A stretch of DNA of 64,000 nt. Source: COMBO-56-21 sp963705355 (GTDB lineage: Archaea > Thermoplasmatota > Thermoplasmata > UBA10834). Of this stretch, positions 24,339 to 31,737 are shown one piece after another. Positions within the stretch are counted from its first letter, which is position 1. Each line of letters starts with the position of its first letter. Below the pieces are notes generated by a model. That model was given only the letters and a program-made list of their open reading frames with translations. It was not told where the DNA came from and did not search any database. The DNA is taken from assembly GCA_963705355.1 (NCBI GenBank), contig OY970070.1, positions 248,001 to 312,000 of the forward strand. The letters are read 5' to 3'. The translations under genes and the position numbers were made by a program.

Positions 24339-25379
24339 TTGAGTCCGGAGAAGGCCAGGCAGACGGGTTCACCCCTCGAACTCGCGAAGCTTCGGCAAGA
24401 GATAACGAAGATATCAAAAGAGGTCAAGGGCCAAATGGGCCTATACATGAAGCACGTGGAATCCGGCAAGGAGCTGGCTATCGATGCGGACAAGACCTTT
24501 CCTCTTGGGAGCGTCTTCAAGATTCCAGTCATGATGGAGGTCTTTCGACAGGCCAACGACCGCATCATATCGATGGATGAGAAGCTCAGGCTGGAGAACA
24601 GGAGCCTCTGCATCGGCTCAGGGATTCTTCAGTACCTCTCTCCTGGCACGGAGTTCACGATTCGGGACCTCGTGACGCTCATGATAATCGCCACGGACAA
24701 TACGGCATCTGAGATGCTCTGGAAGCGCATTGGCATCCAGAGAGTCAATATGCTCATCAGGGAACTCGGCCTCGCGAAGACCTCGATATACCTGCCATGG
24801 CGTGAGGGATTCCTCCTGACCATGGGCAAGGGCCAGTTCAAGGATCTCTCGGTCCAGGAGGCCGCGCGTACTTGGAGAGGCCTTTCCGATCATGATCGCA
24901 TGAAGGTGCTGGACGAGATCGACGCGGAGTTCTCAAATCTGTCGATAGAGGAGTTCAGAAGTGAATATGAGAACCTGTATGGAATGAAAGAGGAGAAGAA
25001 GTTCAGGACCCAGCGGGAATACGACCAGGTCTTCGACAACATCGGCACTCCCCGCGAGATCGGCATCCTGCTTGAAAAGGTCTTGAAGGGCGAGGTCGTA
25101 TCCAAGGAAGCAAGCAAGAACATGCTGAACCTGATGTTGAGAAGCATGGGCGGCTCGTCCCTGCCCCAGTATCTATCTGACGATGTGCTCGTGGCCGCGA
25201 GATCGGGCATAACTGCAGGCTCAGTGAACAATGCTGGCATAATCTATGTCAATTCGAACTCTCACATAGTCCTCTGCATCTTCTGCAAGAGGCTCGAAGA
25301 GAAGAACCCAGTAAAGGCCCAGATGGCTGAGGCGAAGATCGCTCGGCTCATCTACGACTATTTCTCAAAGGTGAAGTAG
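24339..25379 (+). CDS. Class A beta-lactamase-like serine hydrolase
   Basis: A 346-aa penicillin-recognising serine hydrolase. The nucleophile motif SxxK is SVFK (Ser58, Lys61), the second motif is TDN (119-121, in place of SDN), and ARSGIT near the C-terminus fills the place of the KTG triad with Arg for Lys. The region between has an extra, highly charged helical insert (about 180-240, RSEYENLYGMKEEKKF). No signal peptide is visible, so it is probably cytoplasmic, which is odd for a beta-lactamase; peptidase or esterase activity is more likely than drug resistance. The start is TTG with GAAGGAG nine bases before it. Such genes are rare in archaea, suggesting transfer from bacteria. Stop is TAG. 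Confidence 0.82.
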   Translation: MSPEKARQTGSPLELAKLRQEITKISKEVKGQMGLYMKHVESGKELAIDADKTFPLGSVFKIPVMMEVFRQANDRIISMDEKLRLENRSLCIGSGILQYLSPGTEFTIRDLVTLMIIATDNTASEMLWKRIGIQRVNMLIRELGLAKTSIYLPWREGFLLTMGKGQFKDLSVQEAARTWRGLSDHDRMKVLDEIDAEFSNLSIEEFRSEYENLYGMKEEKKFRTQREYDQVFDNIGTPREIGILLEKVLKGEVVSKEASKNMLNLMLRSMGGSSLPQYLSDDVLVAARSGITAGSVNNAGIIYVNSNSHIVLCIFCKRLEEKNPVKAQMAEAKIARLIYDYFSKVK

Positions 25380-25382
25380 GAG

Positions 25383-25424
25383 CATCTGATCTCCCAGATG
25401 AGCTATCCGATCCCTTCGGGGATC
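25383..25424. terminator. Two hairpins between convergent genes
   Basis: CATCTG-ATCTCC-CAGATG (25383-25400) is followed by GATCCC-TTCG-GGGATC (25409-25424), the latter with the very stable UUCG tetraloop. They occupy the 43-bp gap between the beta-lactamase-like gene and the convergent helix-turn-helix gene, whose stop codon begins in the last hairpin. No U-run follows, so they may stop transcription weakly or protect 3' ends. Confidence 0.5.
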
Positions 25425-26010
25425 ATCGACTCCAGACGACCTCTTTGTCCCTGAGCTCTGCAGCGAGTCCTCCGCGTCTGCCCATATCCCTTTTGGCTAT
25501 GCAGAACGGAACGATGGCCACATTCGTCTCTGTTTTGATTTTCGATGCAAGTTCCCCAGCCAGAAGTTTCGCTTCCCCTTCGGTTATTGCCTCGTCATTG
25601 AACACCACAGCGACGTCGATCTCCTCGCCAGGAGCGTGAACGCCCCGTCCGATATTGCCGAACAGCCTGCACTCCTCGAGCCAGATTTGGTTGCCAAGCC
25701 TGGATGCGTACAGCTCCGCCGCGGTTCTCTGGGGGTCGGTTTCTGGGACTATCTTCAGGTTCCGGAGTTTCTCCTTGTCGTCGGTGAGAAGCACACTGAT
25801 CGCGTTTCCGACCTTTCTGGTCTTCACGAGACCGGCTTTCTTAAGGTCTTTGATCGCCCGCCACGTGGTCATCGTTGGGACACCGGAGACGCGGGCAAGC
25901 TCGTTGATTGTGAAGTCTTCGTCCGTATATGCTCTCAGCGTGCGAATCAGCTCAATCCTCCCTTTCCTAGCCAGTATCTGAAGGACCTCCCTTGAAAGCA
26001 AGCAAATCAT
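25423..26010 (-). CDS. Winged-helix protein with nucleotidyltransferase-like domain
   Basis: A 195-aa two-domain protein. Residues about 5-85 form a winged helix-turn-helix (EDFTINELARVSGVPTMTTW, AIKDLKKAGLVKTRKVG); about 95-195 resemble the minimal nucleotidyltransferase fold, with the metal-binding strand region PGEEIDVAVVF and FGNIGRG where GSxxxG normally lies. The canonical GSxARG motif is altered to GNIGRG, so activity is uncertain. This wHTH-plus-NTase arrangement is widespread in archaea and is thought to be regulatory. A palindrome and repeated TATACCAC elements at its promoter suggest that it binds there itself. Convergent with the beta-lactamase-like gene. Confidence 0.75.
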   Translation of the reverse strand: MICLLSREVLQILARKGRIELIRTLRAYTDEDFTINELARVSGVPTMTTWRAIKDLKKAGLVKTRKVGNAISVLLTDDKEKLRNLKIVPETDPQRTAAELYASRLGNQIWLEECRLFGNIGRGVHAPGEEIDVAVVFNDEAITEGEAKLLAGELASKIKTETNVAIVPFCIAKRDMGRRGGLAAELRDKEVVWSR

Positions 26011-26048
26011 ACCTCTGGTGGTATAGTCATATCATTTGTGGTATAAAT
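26009..26048. promoter_or_regulatory. Promoter with repeated TATACCAC elements and a palindrome
   Basis: On the minus strand TATACCACA and TATACCACC lie 22 bp apart, one overlapping the likely TATA box (TTTATACC) and the other just before the start codon. The second copy also forms the palindrome ATACC-ACCAGA-GGTAT (26009-26024), which overlaps the ATG. A protein bound here would block transcription or translation start, so autoregulation by the encoded wHTH protein is a sensible guess. Confidence 0.45.
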
Positions 26049-26150
26049 GCCTGACGCATAAGTGATGCCAGCGCCCTTGGTTTCCGAAGCATAAGCTCAA
26101 GAAAAACCGCCATTCTGGGCAAACCTATATTCGAGGCCTAGGGGATTTGG

Positions 26151-27899
26151 ATGAGGTTCCAGGAGGTCCCCCGAACGGACAATGATCATATTGCCGCCGC
26201 ATTCGACGAGATTGCAGACCTGCTAGATTTGCAGGGAGTGGCTTTCAAGCCAGTCGCGTATCGAAGAGCGGCCAGGAACATCCAGTCAATGGAGGATGAC
26301 ATCAACAAGGTCGTTGCTGAAGGAAGGCTGGAGGACATACCTGGCGTCGGAAAGGCAATGGCGAAGAAGATCGATGAGATGGTCAAGACAGGCAAGCTGG
26401 CTTATCTCGAGGAGCTCCGTTCACAGGTCCCGAAAGGACTCGTCGAGCTCCTTGGGATACCGGACGTTGGCCCGAAAACCGCGGTCGTTCTCTACAAGGA
26501 ACTGGGCATAACCTCCTCTGCGATGCTCAAGGACGCACTGCTGAATCATAAGCTCCGGGGAATCAAGGGTTTTGGCGAGAAGACGGAGGAACGGATTCTC
26601 CGCGGCATCACAACAGTGGAATCGAAGGCTGGCCGCACTCTGCTTGGTACGGCCTTGCCGGTCGCCGAAGCATTTGTCGAGTACCTCAGGCAATCTCAAT
26701 CTCTGGATAAGATCAGCGTGGCGGGCAGTCTGAGGCGGGGAAAAGAGACCGTTGGAGACATCGACATCCTGGTCGGGGACGACGAGCCTGGCGCGATCAT
26801 GGACACTTTCGTGGCATATGGTGAGGTTGATGACGTCCTAATGAAGGGACCCACAAAATCGAGCGTTCGATTGAAGAACGGTCTTCAGGTGGACATACGG
26901 ACTGTCGAAACGAAAAGCTGGGGCGCTGCCCTGTGCTACTTCACTGGATCGAAAGAGCACAATGTGAGCATGAGGCGGATTGGCGTGGAAATGGGCCGGA
27001 AACTCAACGAGTACGGTCTGTTCGAGCGCGACTCTGGCAAGCTGGTCACGGGAGCGACCGAAGAGCAGGTCTACAAGGCTCTCGGCCTGCGGTATGTGGA
27101 ACCCGAGCTTCGAGAGAATTCAGGCGAGCTTGAAGCGTCACGGGAAAACAAGCTCCCACGCCTCGTGAAGAAGGAGGAATTGCTGGGCGATTTCCATGTG
27201 CACACGAGCTGGAGCGACGGTGTCAACAAGATTGAGGAAGTCGTTTCTGCCGCTGCAACGAAGGGATATGAATATGTGGCGATCACGGACCATTCCCAGA
27301 GTCTTAGGATAGCAAATGGTCTGACCTCAGACAGACTGAAGAAGCAGATCGAGGCCGTTCGCAAGGCAGATGAGTTAGGCGGTGGAGAGATACGGGTGCT
27401 CGCGGGAAGCGAAGTCGATATCAAGGCCGATGGCTCACTGGACTTCCCCTCTTCGTTGCTCAAGGATCTGGACATCGTCATCGGATCTGTTCACTCTAGG
27501 TTCAAGATGGAGAAAGCCGATATGACCAAGCGCGTGACAACGGCACTCGAATCAGGCAGGATCGATATACTCGGTCATCCAACTGGAAGGCTGATAGGAC
27601 AGAGGCCGCCATATGAACTGGACCTTGGCAGTGTGTTCTCTTCGGCAAAATCCTCTGGAGTGTGCTTAGAGCTGAATTCATTTCCTGATCGGCTTGACCT
27701 GTCTGATGTGAACTGCCGGCTGGCAAAGGATGCGGGCGTCAAAGTGGCGATAGCCACAGACGCACACAGCGTGGACCAGATGGCCTACATAAGGTACGGG
27801 CTGATAACGGCGAGGCGCGGATGGCTTGAGAGGGATAATGTCCTGAACTCCGTTCGCGGAAAGGACATCATCAAGCAGCTTCATGGGGGCAGGCGATGA
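26151..27899 (+). CDS. polX: Family X DNA polymerase with PHP domain
   Basis: A 582-aa bacterial-type PolX. Layout: an 8-kDa-like N-terminal domain with helix-hairpin-helix motifs (IPGVGKAMAKKIDEM, IPDVGPKTAVVLY), the Pol beta palm with GSLRRGKETVGDIDILV holding two metal-binding aspartates and the third in LQVDIRTVE, then a C-terminal PHP phosphoesterase domain from about residue 345 (LLGDFHVHTSWSDG, AITDHSQ, LAGSEVDI, IGSVHSR, ATDAHSVDQM), with all usual metal ligands. PolX fills short gaps in base excision repair, and the PHP domain trims 3' ends. It overlaps ligA by 4 bp, so gap filling and ligation are made together. Confidence 0.95.
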   Translation: MRFQEVPRTDNDHIAAAFDEIADLLDLQGVAFKPVAYRRAARNIQSMEDDINKVVAEGRLEDIPGVGKAMAKKIDEMVKTGKLAYLEELRSQVPKGLVELLGIPDVGPKTAVVLYKELGITSSAMLKDALLNHKLRGIKGFGEKTEERILRGITTVESKAGRTLLGTALPVAEAFVEYLRQSQSLDKISVAGSLRRGKETVGDIDILVGDDEPGAIMDTFVAYGEVDDVLMKGPTKSSVRLKNGLQVDIRTVETKSWGAALCYFTGSKEHNVSMRRIGVEMGRKLNEYGLFERDSGKLVTGATEEQVYKALGLRYVEPELRENSGELEASRENKLPRLVKKEELLGDFHVHTSWSDGVNKIEEVVSAAATKGYEYVAITDHSQSLRIANGLTSDRLKKQIEAVRKADELGGGEIRVLAGSEVDIKADGSLDFPSSLLKDLDIVIGSVHSRFKMEKADMTKRVTTALESGRIDILGHPTGRLIGQRPPYELDLGSVFSSAKSSGVCLELNSFPDRLDLSDVNCRLAKDAGVKVAIATDAHSVDQMAYIRYGLITARRGWLERDNVLNSVRGKDIIKQLHGGRR

Positions 27900-29902
27900 T
27901 CGACGACCGGGAGAAGGCAAAGAAGAGGATGCGGGACCTCGTCGACCGGATTTCTTACCATGATGTGAAGTACTACGTGGAGGACAATCCCGAGATCTCC
28001 GACTACGAGTATGACATGCTCGTCAGGGAGCTTGCCGAGCTTGAGGGACGTTTTCCGGAATCAATATTGCCCGATTCGCCGACCCAGAGAGTATCAGGAA
28101 AGCCGATTGCGGAGTTCCCCCAGGTCGAACACAAGGTCGCCATGCTAAGCCTTGGCAACTGCTATTCGTCCCAGGAGCTGCGCGACTTTGACTCAAGAGT
28201 TAGGAAGTGGCTTGGCGGAGAGCCTGTTGAGTACATAGTTGAGTTGAAGATCGATGGCTTGGGCATTGCCCTACTGTACGAGAATGGTGTCCTGATTAGA
28301 GGAGCCACTAGGGGCGACGGGAAGATCGGGGAGGATGTCACATCGAATATCAAGACGATCAGGAGCGTTCCCCTCAGGTTGAAGCTGGATGGCGGTCTGC
28401 GCACAGTCGAAGTGCGCGGCGAGGTTTATATGCCCACGGCTGGCCTGAAGAAGCTCAACAAGGAACGGGAGGCCAATGACGAGTCTCTGTTTGCCAATCC
28501 AAGAAATGCGGCTGCAGGCTCCATCCGCCAACTGGACCCCAAGATCGCTGCCTCAAGGCCCTTGGAGGCCACATTCTACACATTGAGCTTCAATGCTGAC
28601 AAGTCCCCTCCAACTCATGAAGGATGCCTGGATGCGATGCGCAAATCAGGCCTGCGCACGAGTCCGCACACCAGGAAGTTCGATTCTATCGACGGAGTGT
28701 TGGAGCACATCGTTTCATGGGAGTCGAAAAGAGACGCCATCGAGTATGAGATCGATGGAATCGTTGTCAAAGTGAACTCGCTCGTGCAGCAGGCTAGACT
28801 CGGCTACACGGCGAAGGAGCCGAGGTGGGCCATAGCCTACAAATACCCGCCCAAGCAGATGACGACGAGATTGCTCGATATACACGTCCAGGTCGGACGC
28901 ACAGGAACGTTGACCCCTGTTGCCGTTCTGGAGCCTGTTCAGATCGGCGGGGTCATCGTGACACACGCCACCCTTCACAATGAGGATGAGGTGTTGCGCA
29001 AGGACCTGCGGATTGGGGATCATGTCCTCGTGGAAAGGGCAGGCGAAGTCATCCCTCAAGTCGTCAAGCCTATTGTCGATCGAAGGACTGGCAAGGAGAA
29101 GGAGTTCAAGATGCCAAGGACATGCCCTGTCTGTGGGTCGAAGGCAGTGCGGGAGGAGGGCGAGGCTGCCAGGAGGTGCGTCAACGCCTCCTGCCCCGCG
29201 CAGGTGAAGGAGAGGCTCGCTCACTTCTGCTCCAGATCTGCGATGGATATCGAGGGCGTTGGCCCCTCGCTGATAGATCAGCTTGTGGGCAAGGGATTGG
29301 TCAAGGACGCAGCTGATCTCTACCGTCTCAAGAAAGAGCAGCTGCTGACTCTGGAAGGCATCGCGGAGAAATCATCGCAGAATATCCTCGAAGCGATTCA
29401 AGCCAGTCTTGGCAGGGATTTCGAGAATGTCCTGTTCGCGCTCGGGATCCGACACGTGGGAAAGACGACCGCCGACGTCCTCGCCCGCACGATGGGAAGT
29501 ATGGAAAGGATACAGAAATCCAGCGTTGATGAACTGGCTGAGGTGGCGGGAATCGGACGAGTCATTGGGAGCGCCATCCGTGATTTCATGGACGATCCCA
29601 AGAACCGTGAGCTCGTCCAGCGCTTGGGAAAGGCTGGTCTGAAGATACAAGGTGCTGGGACATCCGCTGGGCCGCTTTCCGGAAAGACATTTCTCTTCAC
29701 GGGCGAATTGGAGTCGATGGGGCGGGCAGACGCAGAAGCTGCGGTCGCCGCTCTTGGTGGCAAGGCCGGCTCCGTGGTCACGAAGGCAACTGACTTCGTT
29801 GTGGTTGGCAAGGACCCCGGCTCGAAACTGGCCAAGGCCAAGAGCATGAAGAAGACCATCCTCGACGAGAAGGCGTTCTTGGAGCTCATCAAGAAACGAT
29901 GA
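27896..29902 (+). CDS. ligA: NAD-dependent DNA ligase
   Basis: A 668-aa bacterial-type ligase, complete. N-terminal Ia domain (YYVEDNPEISDYEYDML), adenylation motif VELKIDGLGIALLY with the nucleophile Lys118, OB fold with HVQVGRTGTLTPVA, zinc finger CPVCG...CVNASCPAQ (about residues 405-430), helix-hairpin-helix repeats, and a C-terminal BRCT domain (GKTFLFTGELESMGRADAEA). Archaea normally rely on ATP-dependent ligases, so this gene is likely a bacterial acquisition; it may be additional to an ATP ligase elsewhere. The ATG overlaps the polX stop (ATGA), a tight operon. Length is typical of LigA. Confidence 0.96.
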   Translation: MIDDREKAKKRMRDLVDRISYHDVKYYVEDNPEISDYEYDMLVRELAELEGRFPESILPDSPTQRVSGKPIAEFPQVEHKVAMLSLGNCYSSQELRDFDSRVRKWLGGEPVEYIVELKIDGLGIALLYENGVLIRGATRGDGKIGEDVTSNIKTIRSVPLRLKLDGGLRTVEVRGEVYMPTAGLKKLNKEREANDESLFANPRNAAAGSIRQLDPKIAASRPLEATFYTLSFNADKSPPTHEGCLDAMRKSGLRTSPHTRKFDSIDGVLEHIVSWESKRDAIEYEIDGIVVKVNSLVQQARLGYTAKEPRWAIAYKYPPKQMTTRLLDIHVQVGRTGTLTPVAVLEPVQIGGVIVTHATLHNEDEVLRKDLRIGDHVLVERAGEVIPQVVKPIVDRRTGKEKEFKMPRTCPVCGSKAVREEGEAARRCVNASCPAQVKERLAHFCSRSAMDIEGVGPSLIDQLVGKGLVKDAADLYRLKKEQLLTLEGIAEKSSQNILEAIQASLGRDFENVLFALGIRHVGKTTADVLARTMGSMERIQKSSVDELAEVAGIGRVIGSAIRDFMDDPKNRELVQRLGKAGLKIQGAGTSAGPLSGKTFLFTGELESMGRADAEAAVAALGGKAGSVVTKATDFVVVGKDPGSKLAKAKSMKKTILDEKAFLELIKKR

Positions 29903-30001
29903 CTGATTGGCATGCGCCATCAGGTCGCCCCTCGTCTCTTGTTTTTCATACTATGATACTGGCGAAGAATTCTTCTTATAGTCGGCGAGCGGAACAAATA
30001 C

Positions 30002-30904
30002 ATGCAGACTAAGACAGGCGGAGTGCGAGCTAGCTTGACTAACACACCTGCTCCGAGCAAGAGCATCGTAATGAAAGAGGCTGCCGATGTGCAAGCTGAT
30101 CGGTATCACAGGAAGCTCCAGAGGATACTTCGAGCGTCGGATTCGAGAACCTCTAACCTGTCTGGAGGGGTCGGACCTGCGGATCGGCGCATGAGCCAGC
30201 GGGCGAAGGAGGCCACGCTAGCCCCGAATCTTGTCAATCCCCCTTCGGTTCCCGAGGACGACGGCCCGCTGTTCCAGTGCACGCAGTGCGACATGATCGT
30301 GAAGGAGTCGGACCCCTATTGTCCGTTCTGCGGAGCGATTTTCGCCGACAGCCAACTGGCAGGGGAGATGGAGACGGAGGAAGCCAGCGGAATGCCCGTG
30401 GATGAGCTGCCCGTGCAGAAGGAAGAGATGATCAGGCCGGAGAAGTTCGACCTGTTCAGCTTGATCAGGAGCAGGCCGAGGTCGCGCGAAATGCTCTATG
30501 AGGAGGCACTCAAGGGTTTCGCGGGGTCTGCCAGGCTTCTGGAGGAGATCGAGCGCTTGATTTCTGATGTGAGCTCTCTCGGAAAAGACACATTAAGGGC
30601 TCGCAGATTGGTGGGCAATGCATGGGAGGCCGCGCGAGATGGCGATTGGAACCTCGTCAATGCGCTAGTCCACCAGACTGAGGAGGTGATGGCTCCCAGC
30701 ATTCCAGAACTCGTGAGGTCTCAGATCGCGAAAGCAAGGAAGTACCTTACGGAGGCCAAGGCGGTCGGCATAGATATCTCGACTTACATCCTGCAAATCA
30801 AGACCGCGATGCAGGCGCTTCACAAGGACGATCCTGATGAGGCACTAAGAATCACCAAGGAGCTCATGGACCGTTTGAGGGAGGATTCGATCTCCTGGGA
30901 CTAG
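30002..30904 (+). CDS. Zinc-ribbon protein with helical C-terminal domain, function unknown
   Basis: A 300-aa soluble protein. Residues 1-90 are low-complexity and polar; CTQCDMIVKESDPYCPFCG (about 97-115) is a zinc ribbon; after an acidic linker, about 145-300 are predicted helical with heptad-like pattern (RLLEEIERLISDVSSL, QIAKARKYLTEAKAVGIDIS, LQIKTAMQALHKDDPDEAL), resembling TPR-like or helical-bundle repeats seen in archaeal zinc-ribbon proteins. The start is uncertain: ATG at 30002 follows a TATA-like TTCTTATAG, while ATG at 30062 is an alternative. Might be a scaffold; I do not recognise its function. Stop TAG. Confidence 0.65.
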   Translation: MQTKTGGVRASLTNTPAPSKSIVMKEAADVQADRYHRKLQRILRASDSRTSNLSGGVGPADRRMSQRAKEATLAPNLVNPPSVPEDDGPLFQCTQCDMIVKESDPYCPFCGAIFADSQLAGEMETEEASGMPVDELPVQKEEMIRPEKFDLFSLIRSRPRSREMLYEEALKGFAGSARLLEEIERLISDVSSLGKDTLRARRLVGNAWEAARDGDWNLVNALVHQTEEVMAPSIPELVRSQIAKARKYLTEAKAVGIDISTYILQIKTAMQALHKDDPDEALRITKELMDRLREDSISWD

Positions 30905-30973
30905 ATCGTGCTTGGCGGCAGCGATACCATCGCCATAGGCTTTTTATTGTCATAGTCGCGTGTTTGTGACTGC

Positions 30974-31705
30974 ATGGTTGACGATCTCACGACTCTTGAT
31001 TCCTATGGCTGGGAAGCGCTGAAGAAATCTCTCAACCAAAGACTCGTCCTAAATAGGATCAAGCTCGTGCCGAGCAAGAGAAACAGGGTTTGGGTTGCAG
31101 AGACAGATGTGAGACCAGTAGTTATCAAGCTGTCATTGACGGGCAAGGCAGGAGATGAGTTCGAAGCGTTGCTGGTCGCAAGGCAGGTTGGCTTGGACGT
31201 CCCATATCCGCTCTATATGGACAGGGACTATCTCGTGCTCGAATACCTGCCCGGTGACATATGCGATGCTCTGGTAAATCACTTCTCTCGATTTGATGTC
31301 GCCGAGGGGATCGGCGTATGGCTTGCGAGATACCATGAGAAGACGTCAGCGGCCGGGATACGGACAGTCCGAGGCGACTCTGTGCTCTCCAATTTCGTGT
31401 TGAGCGAGGGCAGGATACATGGATTTGATCTGGAGGATTCGGGACCGGGGAATCCGCTGGACGACCTCGGCCAGATCGGGGCTTCCATCCTGGGCAGTGA
31501 GCCGTTCTTCACTCCGATCAAGTTCGATCTCTGTCTTCGCCTGATCGAGGGGTATGGCAGAGAGGCGGGCGTGGACGTCGTCGATTCCGTGAGGGCTTAC
31601 ATCTCCAAGCATCTTCGCGCCGATGCAAAGGCCAAACCATTGTTCAGGCGGACTTTGGTATCCGCAGCGAAGAGCCTCGAGCGAGGGTGGCCCAAACTTG
31701 CCTGA
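30974..31705 (+). CDS. Protein-kinase-like (APH/Bud32-type) phosphotransferase
   Basis: A 243-aa kinase-fold protein. Visible: the ATP lysine in RPVVIKLSL (about residue 52), a catalytic-loop-like GDSVLSNFVLSEG (Asp near 135, Asn near 140), and the metal-binding loop GFDLEDSG in place of DFG. An N-lobe with VWVAETD precedes these. The set resembles aminoglycoside phosphotransferase/RIO/Bud32-like small kinases; substrate unknown. A TATA-like TTTTTATTG lies about 30 bp before the ATG, consistent with a leaderless message. It is followed by, and converges with, the large coiled-coil gene. Confidence 0.65.
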   Translation: MVDDLTTLDSYGWEALKKSLNQRLVLNRIKLVPSKRNRVWVAETDVRPVVIKLSLTGKAGDEFEALLVARQVGLDVPYPLYMDRDYLVLEYLPGDICDALVNHFSRFDVAEGIGVWLARYHEKTSAAGIRTVRGDSVLSNFVLSEGRIHGFDLEDSGPGNPLDDLGQIGASILGSEPFFTPIKFDLCLRLIEGYGREAGVDVVDSVRAYISKHLRADAKAKPLFRRTLVSAAKSLERGWPKLA

Positions 31706-31737
31706 GCGCGCAGAATAACAACACGGACTGCAATCTA

